Origin: Dipylidium caninum
Taxonomy: Eukaryota > Platyhelminthes > Cestoda > Cyclophyllidea > Dipylidiidae
NCBI GenBank assembly: GCA_017562135.1
Contig: QEYB01001312.1
Coordinates: 1,364,001 to 1,428,000 of the forward strand
Length of the DNA: 64,000 bases
Reading direction: 5' to 3'
The translations under genes were made by a program, and so were the position numbers. Below, piece by piece: positions 39,601 through 50,455 of this stretch. The stretch's first letter is position 1; each line of letters starts with the position of its first letter. The notes beneath the pieces were generated by a model. That model was not told where the DNA came from. It worked only from the letters and a program-made list of their open reading frames with translations, and did no database searches.

Positions 39601-42600
39601 TGAGCAAACTATCCGGCATAAGGAAGTTGACCAGGTCTCTGCTAGATATAGAGTGTTCGGGGTATACAAGGGGGAAAGCCGGAGTTGCTAACGCCTTGGG
39701 AATTCACTGCGGGATGCTGTGTTGAGTGGCGGGATTGACTCCGATGGTGTTGAAGATCCTACTTTTAAAATGTTATCAAGTTTGTCGGCGTATAAATTAA
39801 TGCCACACCCCTGGGTATCACCTTTGTTGGCACCGTACAATTCATGTCAGGTGGCATTAAAAGAAAAGGGTATTTTTATTGTGGATGCTGACTGTCGAAG
39901 GACATATTGCTGGCGGCATGCTTAAAACTCTACGGCGCCAGTCTACGCCACCATTTGATAAAACGGATGGTCTAACTTCCCCTACCGACCTTGGTCGTAT
40001 AATTTCACCTACATCTCGAAAAAATTCGTTCTTGTAAAAGTTCGGCCGTCATTTGTAGCATCTCACCTCCTTGGCGCTTCATGAGTTAACCAAATAGTCA
40101 TAGGTCCTATCGGCTTTAATCTCTCGTCGACATAACGAATCCAAGACAGACAAGCGAAGCATTCTCTAATATTCCCCTCCCCTTGACTTCACCCAGTCTG
40201 TCTGTGAACAAGGCGCTCCCCCAGGTTCAAGCCAAACGAGCAGTGAATCGGGGGAAGAATCGGTGTACCGAGTCCCTGCCCTTCGACCATAACCGGGTGC
40301 AGCTGCGGCGTCATGGCGGCGGCGACGACTGCCAGACGGACTACGTCAACGCCAGTTATGTGGACAGTTACCTGCGTCGAAGGGCCTACATCATCGCCCA
40401 GAGCCCCTTTAATGCCGCAACGGCGAGCGATTTTTGGAGTATGGTGGTTCACTGCAACGTCGCGCAGATTGTGATGCTGGAGAATCAAATTGAAAATGGG
40501 GTGGTAAAGTGCACCAAATACTGGCCGGATGTAAGTCCTATTCCCCTGACTGTGTGATTATTAGCGAAAAGCGGGCCTATTCGCTCGAATTCATAAATGA
40601 TTTGTTCAGGGAAAGAGATTCCTACGTAATTACACGCATTTCCCTTTCCCCATGTGGACACACCGCAGAAAGTGGAGTCACAGGGCGGAGGCTGCGGCGG
40701 CGTGGGCACCAGTGAGCATCGTCAGTACGACAGCGTGTTGATTGAAGCGGAAAACGTGCTGGAGTACGCTCATTTCAGCGTGCGTCGTTTCCGTGTGACC
40801 GACTTGTCAGCGGAAAGCTCCGGCCACTACGTGACGCAGTACCACTTCCACCGGTGGCGTCTCGACATCGACGACAGGGAGTACGACCTGGTGGGAGGAT
40901 TCGACCACCTGGCTTTCATTGACTTCTACTTCCACGTCAAGATGGCCACAAAGTTGGAGGATGGACCCATCCTAACGCATTGCGAAGACGGTGAGCAGTC
41001 GAAACTTGAAAATATCTTCTTCCACTGACTGCTTTGTGACGCACAGCCATTCGTGGCCGAGGTGTTTGTTTTCACAAGTGGGCATCAGTTAGGGTTATTT
41101 TTACGCTTTACAAGACACCTAAGTAAGTTATTGGAAAGTTGGATTTATTTTACCTCTCATTTCGATGAAAAACCTCATACGATACAGTTTCACTTAATGC
41201 CGAAGTCGACAGACTTGAAGTAAGACGCGGTCATTGGCGGGCGGGTACATTTGAAAACTGCATTAGGGTTTTCGTGCCTGGCAATCCTAACTCAATGAGC
41301 ACTCTTGGCTTCATGTCTAGACGCTGAGAATTGTGCGGCATTTGGAAACCTTTAAAATCGGTTGGAGTAGCAGTGGCGTATGCTTTTGTTTTAACCCAAA
41401 GTCCTTCAGTTTATATAGCGGACTAAGGTATGCGGGGACTAAGGTATGCGGGGAGGGAAGACGCCCATCCAACTCCCCTGAACTTGCATCATTCGTTCCA
41501 ATGCCGAGTGGTGGTTTGTTCGTGCAGTCGCTTAATTTGCATCTATCGCAGCATAATGAGCTAGTCGGGGCTCCTCTTCCCCAGCACCTTTACCCGTGGC
41601 CGGGGCGAAATGCGGAATATCATCGGAGTTGGTGAAAATCTGATGTAGCTCAAATGTGTGAGCCATCACCTTTCATTTGTATCAATTTTGGATCATCGTT
41701 GACTGCTGCAGACCGCCCTTTGGACCAGCGGTCATGACCCTCCTCCTTTAGTTTTGGTCCTCAAAACACCACATTTGGTCAACTGCTATAATCCGTTGGT
41801 CGTGGACGCATCAGCCAAGACAAAAGTTGCACCATTCGTGAACTACAACCTCGGCGTTCAATGGTTCTGGGTCACTCCATGCCCCCATCCCCACCCCCAT
41901 CCCCAACTTCCTCTTTGGGTGCGACTTTTTGGCTCAAAAATTGAACACACGGGAAACGAAAATACCACGAAGTCATTAGGCCTCATTGCATGTAGATGCT
42001 TTTTTCAATTGGTTTCTGTTGACATTTCAAATTGCGGCAATTGTGCAGACATGTTTGGACGCTACAGGATTTTTTGTATTGTTAAAAATCCCCCTCGGTT
42101 AAGTGTTGGCTATTTTGAATCGTTGAATCACCACAGAGGGAATTGTTAATGTCTCTACATGGCCCGATTTCTAATTTCTACTATCCGTTGTGTCCTCGTG
42201 ATGAGGAAAGAGTTGGTGGAATGATTCTCATCCGCAGGGAGCATTTTAAAAACGCGCTCCGATTTGAATCGTAGGGCTATTAACTTGCCTTGGCCTTTTT
42301 GCCTTGACAGGAGTGTCGCGTTCCTCAGTGTTCATAGCCTTCGACACACTGTTCCAGCAACTGATGCACGAACACGCGGTGACAGTGGCGCGAACGTGTA
42401 CCGCCCTGCGACGAGCCCGACAGTTTGCGGTGCCCTCGGCTCGACACTTCGCCCTGCTCTACGACCTCCTCTTCGAAACTGGCCTCGCGGGCCACTCTCT
42501 CCTCGACCTCGACATCCGATCAGCACTCGCCTCTGTGTGTCCCACATTTTCGTGGTTTGTATATGCGTTTCTCGCACTTCCTCTCCTCTCCATAGTCACC

Positions 42601-45600
42601 TCCATGCAGACGGTGTAGTTGGATTTCTTTAGGGTGCTTTTTTGGGGTTTTTCTCATGAGATCATTTAACTTAGTGAGGCATTTTTCCGGTGTGGCTCCT
42701 CTTCTGGTCTCATTTGGCTTTGAATTCTCAAATGCATCTCAAGGAATTGTCAATCGCAGTTGACAGCTGTCAAGTAGTGGCTTCGAACTGCCAAATCTTT
42801 ATGATGCTTAAGGCCTCAAACTCGGCACCCTTTTGTCCATTTATTACTTAAGTAGGCTGGAGTCCTCTTATTTGATTGAACTTCACCACCAGCCCCTTTA
42901 TGTCGTTCTTTTTAAAACAGTTTGCAAGGTTTTCTTATGTTTTTTTGCATTTGTTGATAAGTCATTGGATGATCACGATTTTTTTCTCTACCACTGGTCT
43001 CGCCTCCTTTTCCTCTCTCAGGCTATGGGTTTGTGCTATTTATAATTTTAGCACGCGAAAGAAACAATTTTTAAAATTTTTTCGTCTTGTTTTCTATATC
43101 TGAATGCCTTCTAACTCTGTTTCGGCGAGTGAAGTTGCTTGTTGCGTTAGTGAAGGGGCATTAACGCATTGAACCACAGCTCTGTTGTGGTTCCAACTCG
43201 ATCCATGGCATCTTTCTAAACGACTTTACGTGAATGTTAAAAAACCTTGCATCTAACTCTTTGTACGTTTAACACTAGTGGCCTTGCTCCGCCAGAAGAG
43301 TTCCCATCGGCGATGATCTTCATCTCCTCCCTGCATGGTAAATTGCTTTTATTAACAATTGGTCCTCACTTTTTGTCCTCTATTTGCGAACCTCAGTTGA
43401 GCCAGCGCAACGTAACGGCCGGTTACACGTATCTGCGGGAGCAATGGTACCTCCTGCACAACTACACCACGTCGGCGCCCGCGGTCGGCGGGGAGGGAGA
43501 CAACAGCGGCTCCAGTGAATACGACAGAGGCGAGAATGAATTGAGTGCGGTGTGGGTGGACGGATTGACAGTTCGTAATGACGTACTCCTCACTCGTGCG
43601 CCTACAGCCTCGGCCAGCGTCCTTGCCGCATTCTGGCGTCTAGTCTTCCGGCATAAAGTTCGTCCTCTCCATCGCTCTACCTGCTTCTCTACCCTCTCTT
43701 TCGCCCATTCTTCTTTTATTGCCGTTCTCATCACTGCTTTTTATCTAACCGTATTTTACTAATCCACGGCATATAGCCATTTGCAAGATCGGTTGTTCGA
43801 GACTCGTCTAGCCCTCTTTCTCTCCTTGTTTGCCCCAAAATCCCGTCGACCATTCAAGAAGCATCGTCTTTTATTGTGAAAAAAATAACAGCGTTTTTTC
43901 ATTGGTATCTGAACTATCTTAGGTTCTTGTATTGCACACACGACTATTAGCACTCGTCTTCGCTAGCCGTTATGCACCGTTGAATTGTGGAATAGTGCGA
44001 TTTGGTCCTGCGGTGGCTATCTCATGGAGTATTTACCTTCTCCCACACTGATACCACTTGTCACACTACATCTCGGCCGGTGTTTGGCCCACCTATGCTC
44101 CAAGCCGTTGCCTTTAGCGCTTCACCGTCAGATCAGTATCTCCACAGCCTCATCGAAGTGGACAGGGCAGATGAATGCTCCGAAGCAATTCCATGGATGT
44201 CTTCTCTCTTCCTTCTGACGTAATAATGATTCTTCGAAGTGGTAGCCCTGAATATAATGAAGCGCCCTCTCAAATCCCCTACGAGGGAAAAAGGACCGTT
44301 ACAATTCATTGACCGTTTGGGCGAGACCGACCAACTGCGGCGATGGTCCCAAATTGAAAATTTGTTTCGGCGTAAAAGCTGACGATATCTGTCTATTTAC
44401 TTTGAAGACGACAAAAAAAATTAATATTTTCGAAAGGGCTGAACGGATTCGAAGTGTTGAGAAATCGAGGTTTGAAAAATCAGTATTGCTTCAAATATAT
44501 AGCCCTTGGCGAGTTTGTTCCCCTGTTCGGCTTCATTTTATCAGGAACCAGATGGAGACTTTTTTTACCAAGTGGTTCTCAATTACTGCAGACTTAAAGA
44601 TGCCTCCGATTTTTTCTTGGGCGTAGATATCCTGCGTCGTAGACATGGAACCTTCATGTTACGGGCCGGAAAACGATGTGGGACCTTTTTGGCCGCCATA
44701 CGGCGGTGGTATTGACGGGAGTAGCAATGAGGATGAGACTCTGTTTGGCACAAACGTTTGTGTTCACAATGTATCCAGTTGCTTCATGCGAGCACCGGAC
44801 ATCGGCCGCGTGGTGGACAACGAAGGTGAGACTGTAGTGCCTCGCGATACCCGGACGTGGTTTCAGCTTGCCGAGTTCCAGTTGGCGCAAGTGGGCCCCC
44901 TCGAGACACTTCCTCCGCGTCCAGTCCCGCTTTCGCCTAAACGCAGCCGACGGCATCGATGCCAACAGCAGGATGAGTACAGCCACACCCGGGGCTGTCT
45001 ATTCAAGCGAAGCATAATCATTCGAAGACTGTTGCCTCAGCGGCGGGAGCACTTCTCCACGCCACGCAGAGCGGAGTTCCACACGGTGAACATAATCCAC
45101 TTTAAAGCACCCTGGCGGCTAGGCAACCAGGTCTGTCTCCCTATTTTCTGGTGGACGCACAATTGCAGTGTCATCCACCGTAAAGGTCGCTCGTCGAAAT
45201 ATCATGAAACCAATAGAGATGAAAGGTCACTTACTAGAGGCTCTTTAAATTTGTGCTTCTAGGATTTTGAAGTTTATAATTAGTAAACAATTTTCACCTG
45301 CATGCAAATGCAGAATATTTGTGGCTTGCGTCTAAAAAAATTTGCTGTCCAACTATGATTTTCTATTAGCTTTTGCAAAAGTGATATTGGAAGAGGGTGA
45401 GGCTCTGTGAGGATGAATGTATGTTGTTCGTGGGAGGTGGGTTAGGCGGGTGTTGGCGGCTGTGGGGACTAGACGCTGATAGAAAGTGGAAGCGGTCATC
45501 GTACTAAGCCCCATCGGCGTGCTGGCAGGTGCCGCCTCGGGACGCAATGGTCCAGGCAATTGAAGTGTTCGTCACGACGCGCGGAATCGGCGCCGCAGCG

Positions 45601-46728
45601 GTGTTGTGCATGGACGGAGCGACACGCAGTGGCCTCTTCCTCGCTGCCTACCTCCTGGCTGAGCGTCTCGCTCGAGACCGCTTCGTTGACCTGTTCCACA
45701 CCCTCAAGAGCCTCAAAATGCGTCGACATGGGGCTGTCGCATCGGTGGTGCGTATTGTTCGTGCTTTTGAAAATCGTTCGCTTCATTGCCTCCATTCCAT
45801 TTTAGCATTTTATATTTTCTCACGTGAAAGTAGCGCTCCAGCCTAGTTTTTTCTTGTACTTAGTGCAAAAATTTATATATCGGGCGGAAAAACACGGTGG
45901 GGACAACTCGTTACTTGGACGTAAAGTGAAGGCAGAACGCCCTCAACGCACTCCTAAATGGCTCGGAGTTCTGGAAATTCAAAGGAGAAAAAAGAATCAA
46001 AAGCTAGTTTCAAAGTAGTGGACAGTGAAATTGCCTTAGCCTTAGGCTCTCATCCTAGCAACAATCTCTAGGTTTACTCAATCTGCGGGTGACCGCACGA
46101 GATTGATGCTGCGAGTGAAAATACTTCCTTTTAATTTGAGTCCATCTGTGAATCTTAGTCTGTTTAATATATTGTAGGACATAGAACCTAGTGGTTAAAC
46201 TGTGATTTTATTCTTCGGCTGGCCTTGCAAGGGAAGGGAAAACAGTCTTATGGCTCTTTTTTCCAAATTCTCTAAGTCAGCCTATGGTAAAACTCCCTTC
46301 TCTCCCTTTCGTAGAAGCAACTGCGCTTCCTCTATCACCTCCTCATAGTTTGGGTTGATGAGGTGATAATCAAAGAGCCGCCAAATAGCTTAAAGTCAGC
46401 CTTATGCCTTCAAAACTCAATAGCAACAATGGGAGGAAGCAGTCGCCAGGAACTCTCAACTTCCGCCGTCTTCTCCGCCAGCCGAATGTCTCTGGATACT
46501 CCCAGCGCGTGGTTCGTTGGGACTAATGCAAGTAATAGTTTTGTTGCCACCAGTGCTGAAAACGAGGATGAAGAAGAGGATGGCACAACGAAGACAACAT
46601 TTGCACGCCCTGTTACAGTTCTTTATCGTTACTACAGCGAAGAGTTATCACGTCTGTTCATGGGCAAAGAGGCGCCCCGCGAAAGAGGACTGACGTGGAT
46701 AGGCCGACGAGAACATTTTTTGGTTTGA
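30663..46728 (+). CDS. Receptor tyrosine phosphatase-like protein, EGF/FN3, two degenerate PTP domains
   Basis: Exons: 30663-30720, 31044-31190, 31225-31365, 31397-31514, 31564-31793, 33870-34120, 35050-35274, 36932-37100, 37608-37829, 38260-38687, 38931-39169, 40197-40530, 40669-40990, 42311-42534 (or 42558), 43397-43657, 44627-45130, 45529-45747, 46315-46728. All phases agree, giving about 1,501 aa. Domains: Leu-rich signal peptide (1-19), two Cys-rich EGF-like modules (20-115), about four FN3-like domains (116-620), one membrane helix (about 629-653), D1 (about 700-1036), D2 (about 1040-1390) and a Ser/Glu-rich tail. D1 keeps KNR, LPFDHNRV, DYVNASYVDSY and KCTKYWP, but its P-loop reads HCEDGVSRS (Cys about 959, Arg about 965) and WPD is WRL (about 917). 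D2 has lost KNRY and NASFIDGY; its P-loop reads LCMDGATRS (Cys about 1318) and its WPD site reads PWRL. An acidic-loop Asp, the P-loop Ala and the Q-loop Gln are missing in both, so catalysis is doubtful. The D1/D2 linker exon boundary is uncertain. Confidence 0.88.
32283..33476 (-). pseudogene. Decayed coding sequence inside a phosphatase intron
   Basis: Within the 2.1 kb intron after the fifth phosphatase exon, the minus strand carries consecutive coding-like segments in changing frames: 33,476-33,255, about 33,300-33,150, 33,082-about 32,870, about 32,873-32,673 and about 32,672-32,290. Together they make some 350 codons with at least three frameshifts and several stops, and no sign of introns. 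The translations have protein-like composition, with stretches such as HKCHTDHL, YLPQLHVNRPS, SLSAFAETQHF and LRNLNADEVSNVLKG. One part (a VALFCPTNKEPESLSAFAE-type run) is loosely reminiscent of the end of a kinesin motor domain, but I would not name the family. It is probably an old processed pseudogene or a dead element. Chance frames in AT-rich DNA are an alternative. Confidence 0.33.
41421..41452 (+). repeat. 16 bp tandem duplication
   Basis: The unit GACTAAGGTATGCGGG occurs twice in direct succession within the intron between the two exons that encode the D1 P-loop. No function is suggested. Confidence 0.9.
41880..41906 (-). repeat. C-rich tract, G-quadruplex potential on minus strand
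   Basis: Five runs of four to five C separated by AT or A in the same phosphatase intron. The minus strand meets the quadruplex spacing pattern. Confidence 0.6.
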
Positions 46729-46855
46729 AAGCATGGCACAATAGTATTGGCCTTTCATCAAAGATGGGAACATTGCAAATATTGTATAATGTCAGTCTTC
46801 TTCTGTGGTCTTGGGTACCTTTTCCTTACTTCATCCTGATATGGGTCCGTTTAAG

Positions 46856-47017
46856 ATAATATACGTTAAGTGGGATGGGGTGGGGACGATTGCGGGAAGA
46901 ACGCCTCGCGAACCTTTTAGTGGGCAGCCTGAGCTTTTTATGCGTGCGGACCCGGTGAAGTTTGTTCATTTCGCAGTACGGAGGTTCGCGAGTGATCGTT
47001 CGAGGGGTTTCTTCAAT
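46856..47017 (+). other. Orphan exon-like segment resembling part of a PTP domain
   Basis: This 162 bp open segment lies between the phosphatase stop and IMP3. It starts after a possible acceptor (TTTAAG) and ends at a good donor (GTAAGT), phase 0 at both ends. Its translation includes KFVHFAVRRFASDRSRG, close to EYAHFSVRRFRVTDLSAES of phosphatase domain D1. The last phosphatase exon could splice into it in phase by using GTTTGA at 46,723, which would replace the last residue and stop. No following exon was found before IMP3. It may be an alternative C-terminal exon or the remnant of a third, duplicated PTP domain. Confidence 0.35.
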
Positions 47018-47366
47018 GTAAGTTTATGGCTGATGCAATTAATGTCCCTGGTCCGTCATGAGACGCGAAGTGAGTTGTGTGGTACAGGCCTCGGTGATAC
47101 CGGGTTTTCGTGCGATGCAAGCCACTTAAAAAAGCAGGTTCATTTAAACTTTAACTAGTAAATGTTTTATAAAAAGGCTTGGCAGCTCTCACAGCACGGT
47201 ATGATACTAGTTCCGAAAGAAGAACTTCATGCGTTTAAATTTAAAGCTAAAAAAGGCTGGTTTAAAAAAACACCTTTATTGTAATTAGTGGGTGTCGGGA
47301 CAATTATTTCTCCTTGAATTGCACTCATCGTTTGAACTACTAACGTAGTTGGCCGCGAAACGAGGA

Positions 47367-48134
47367 ATGGTGCGAAAACTTAGGTACCATGAGAGGAAGC
47401 TGCTTAAGAAATTCGACTTTATCAATTGGCCAGCAGATAATAATCTCCACGAGTTGAACATATTGAAGAAATTTCATATCCAAAGACGCGAGGACTACAC
47501 ACTGTATGGATAAGTTGCCATAATACGCCTATTTAGATATAACAAACTATCTCGAAATATACGAGAAATAGCAAATCAGTTGAAGGACATCGACGAAGGA
47601 GACTCGTGGCGAACGGAGATGACAACTATGCTTTTATCTAAACTGTAGGCACTTCCAGTTCACTTTCATTTCAGGCACAACCTGGGCCTCATACCGACGA
47701 GGTCATCTTTGATTTTGGCCTCCAAGGTTACAGCGTCGTCGTTCTGTAGAAGGCGACTACCCGTTGTGATGGTTCGAGCTCGCATGGCCGAGACAATCAA
47801 GGCTGCCGTCACTTTCGTCGAGCAAGGGCACGTCAGAGTCGGGCCAGATACCATCCCGTGACCCTGCGTTTCTCGTTACACGGTAAGCACCCCAAGTCGA
47901 TTTACGAGCACTCAACCACTCACGAGTAGTCTGACTGCGACCAAAATTGCCACATACCCTGACCCCAACAAACCCACTACCATTCAGCCTATGCTATGAC
48001 TATGTTCGCAACCTTGCTTCGGACAATTGTTTTTCAGGCCAATGGAAGACTACGTCACGTGGGCCCCTGGCTCCAAAATTAAGAAGAAGACGCAGGAGTA
48101 CAATGGTCTAGTGGACGATTTCGATTACGATTAA
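47367..48134 (+). CDS. IMP3: IMP3, U3 snoRNP protein, with one apparent frameshift
   Basis: IMP3 is an S4-domain subunit of the U3 snoRNP (with MPP10 and IMP4) that helps U3 snoRNA pair with pre-rRNA in the nucleolus during 18S maturation. Exons: 47,367-47,503; 47,537-47,644; 47,675-47,882; 48,038-48,134. The two first introns are only 33 and 30 nt. The protein follows family members from the first residues ([18 protein letters not shown]) through [31 protein letters not shown] and [11 protein letters not shown] to the C-terminal MEDYVTW and DDFDYD. The total of about 183 aa matches the usual 184. Exon 3 is one base too long: after VGPDTIP comes an in-frame TGA (47,859-47,861), while the expected DPAFLVTR continues one base later. 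An extra C in CCC (47,855-47,857), a sequencing error, a null allele or +1 frameshifting could each explain it. It is convergent with PSMD5. Confidence 0.93.
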
Positions 48135-48194
48135 CTGTCAGAGTACATTCGATGCGTGTATATAAGTTTTATCAAATGTAACCCAGAAGCAGTT

Positions 48195-48200
48195 TTTATT
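48195..48200 (-). promoter_or_regulatory. Poly(A) signal overlapping the PSMD5 stop codon
   Basis: The minus strand reads GAAAAATAAAAA, in which AATAAA overlaps the TAA stop of PSMD5 (48,196-48,198). If used, the 3' UTR would be only about 10-30 nt, which fits the 61 bp left before the convergent IMP3 stop. Confidence 0.45.
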
Positions 48201-50039
48201 TTTCGCTCGCCATAGCAACCGCCGCTTGAGCTCGGGTTTGACCCCAAACGCCTTCCCTGACGCACCTTTTCACTCGTGCAGCTATTTCATCGTCAAACAG
48301 AGACCACTGTATGACCTGGCCTTTCCAGCGCTCTTGGGTTATGTCACACTGCTCCACTATCTTGAACTTTTCCGGCTGCAGGCTGGAACCGTCCACAGCT
48401 GTGCCCATTTCTGTGGTTGGATCGAAGAGATAATCCAAAAAACCTGGTTGCTGGGTAAACATCGTGACTCCCCATGGCTAAAGGAAATGTTATCTCAGGA
48501 ATTCTTTACCTCAGTCGCTATAGCACACAGGAGTCTCAGAGCGGCCAATCTCACTTCTTTGAACGGTTGCTTGGCCAAATCCCAAATGCGAGTAAGAAGG
48601 CAAGAAGACGTTGACGGTTCACCAAGAAGGTTAAACCACTTCTGCGTCAACTCTGTAATTGATAGTAATGCCAAGGTATCGTCGACAGGAGGGAGTCGCA
48701 ATATTTCTGCAAGAGCGAGGATGACTCTGGGCAGAATGCCCGCTGATGCATTTTGCATTATCGCGGCTGCTTTCGGGAAAAGTGGAGCGAGATTGGCGCC
48801 CGGTTCTGTGAACAGGAGAAATTAAGACTGCTGCTAGTTTTTATAACTAGGAAACTTACCTAGATAATTGGCGAGAGCTTTCTTCCCATCCACAGTCCTG
48901 CAGATTTGTGCCACGGTTTCGACAACAGCTACAAAAATGATTGGGTCGGAGGATGTGAGGTAGCTCGAGAGACAATTGACGAGCGGTTGTCTGTAAATTG
49001 GGTTCGCGAGAAAGTCTATTGGTTCTTCTTCAGCTAATGTGGCAAAGAAACTGAGGTAGCCTGAATAGATATGAGAGCGGAAGATACGCTAACCAGGTAG
49101 AAGAATATCATGAAGTGGGTTTTCGTTCAGAGTTTGGAGAGTGGAAAACAACTGTGCCACAGCTCCACTTGACTGAAGAAAAGCACGACCGTGAGGAAAC
49201 ACGAGCAATAACTTGAGAACAGTAAGGGTATTAAGCTGTAATAGTGGATCATTCCTGTTAAGAACTAAAATCAGGCGGTTGAATGCTGAATGATTTATCA
49301 TTTCTCTGAAAGTTTCGTTCCGTCGAGACGCAATATAAGCAAAAATCTATACAAAAATTTCAGATATTAATTACAACTTCTGATAGTCGGATAATTTCTT
49401 CATCGCCGGTTAGAGAGTCGAAGTATTTTCTTATATCGGCATTTCTGAACAATATTTTCACCCCATCGGGGTGATTTATACCTACGCATTTAGCAAAAAA
49501 TCAGTAAAGCTGGATACCAAACGCCATTAGAAACGCGCGAGCTGACGATGCAGTGGAGATTTCCTCCATAGTGGCTATCTTACTGATTTCCAACAGAAGC
49601 GTCACAGGTATGTCGATGTCTTCCGGGGAAGAATTCTCCACACCCTCTGTAAGCTATCACACTCAGAGAGGAAGGAAGAAATACCCTTGAAATAACAAAG
49701 TCCCTAAGAGGAAGATTTCGGGAGGTGATGGACATTAGTAGCTCAGTTTCGTGAGAATGAACGAACTCCGTGAGTCGAAAAGTTGAGAAAATAACCACAG
49801 CTATATTTAAGGCAATCTCAGAAAAAGTGCTTTTACATTAGATGTAAAACACCAAACCTATTGCTAAGGTCAATTTGGTTGAATATGTCGAGGAGATTGT
49901 GCTTAGAAACGGCATCTTCAAGCTCCTTGGGCGATAAGTTTCGAAGCATGATATAGAGATTTTCATATTCCTGTAGGCTGGCCGGTTGCTTCGAAAGCCT
50001 GTCAATTACTTCATAGACCAGATTGGTAGGCTTCACCAT
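48196..50039 (-). CDS. PSMD5: 26S proteasome non-ATPase subunit 5 (S5B assembly chaperone)
   Basis: PSMD5/S5B is an ARM/HEAT-like protein that binds the proteasome base ATPase Rpt1 as an assembly chaperone. Exons (minus strand): 50,039-49,858; 49,829-49,685; 49,644-49,518; 49,481-49,378; 49,346-49,094; 49,060-48,860; 48,805-48,510; 48,477-48,196. All phases agree, giving about 529 aa against 504 in human. The introns are 28, 40, 36, 31, 33, 54 and 32 nt. The start Met (MVKPTNLVYEVIDRL) fits the family N terminus. Recognisable segments, in order: SKHNLLDIFNQ, the acidic variable stretch near EGVENSSPEDIDIP, NRLILVLNRNDPLLQLNTL, LLPGYLSFFATLAEEE, VDGKKALANYL, TELTQKWFNLLGEP, LAALRLLCAIA and MFTQQPGFLDYLFDPTTE near the C terminus. 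Almost all residues are predicted helix. The second acceptor (CAGAG) and the donor GTTGTA at 49,377 are the weakest junctions. Confidence 0.9.
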
Positions 50040-50455
50040 GCTTAGTAGTGCCAGATGTGACCTTAGACATTCGTTAATTAATAGAAACAACCACGTATCG
50101 AATAATTGAAAACTAGACTCGGTGGTTGGCAATGTGGACTTAGACCTAGAGTGAGGGTATATTGACCTAAAATTTTACTTTGAATAAATGATACAGGAAT
50201 TAGTATCGGCAAAGAATGCTTTATTACAAAATGTTTTGGAATAAGTAGTGCAATACTTAGATTCCAGCTCATAATAATGGAGGAATATGTGGAAACGCAC
50301 ATCTAGGCTTCGTGTGACATTCGAATACTTTGAACCCCAAAAATTTGATACTTCTCTTTTAAGGAGATGTGATAGTTCATAGTGGGCCTGACGCAACATT
50401 GTTAATTACCCCTGTGACAGAATTCTTTCCCTACTCTCTTTTCTCCCGTCTACAC

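Noticed and set aside
43275..43337. Possible extra phosphatase exon (PPEEFPSAMIF) between D1 and D2
   Set aside because: Its donor leaves phase 1, whereas the next exon at 43,397 needs phase 0, so it cannot be inserted without breaking the frame.
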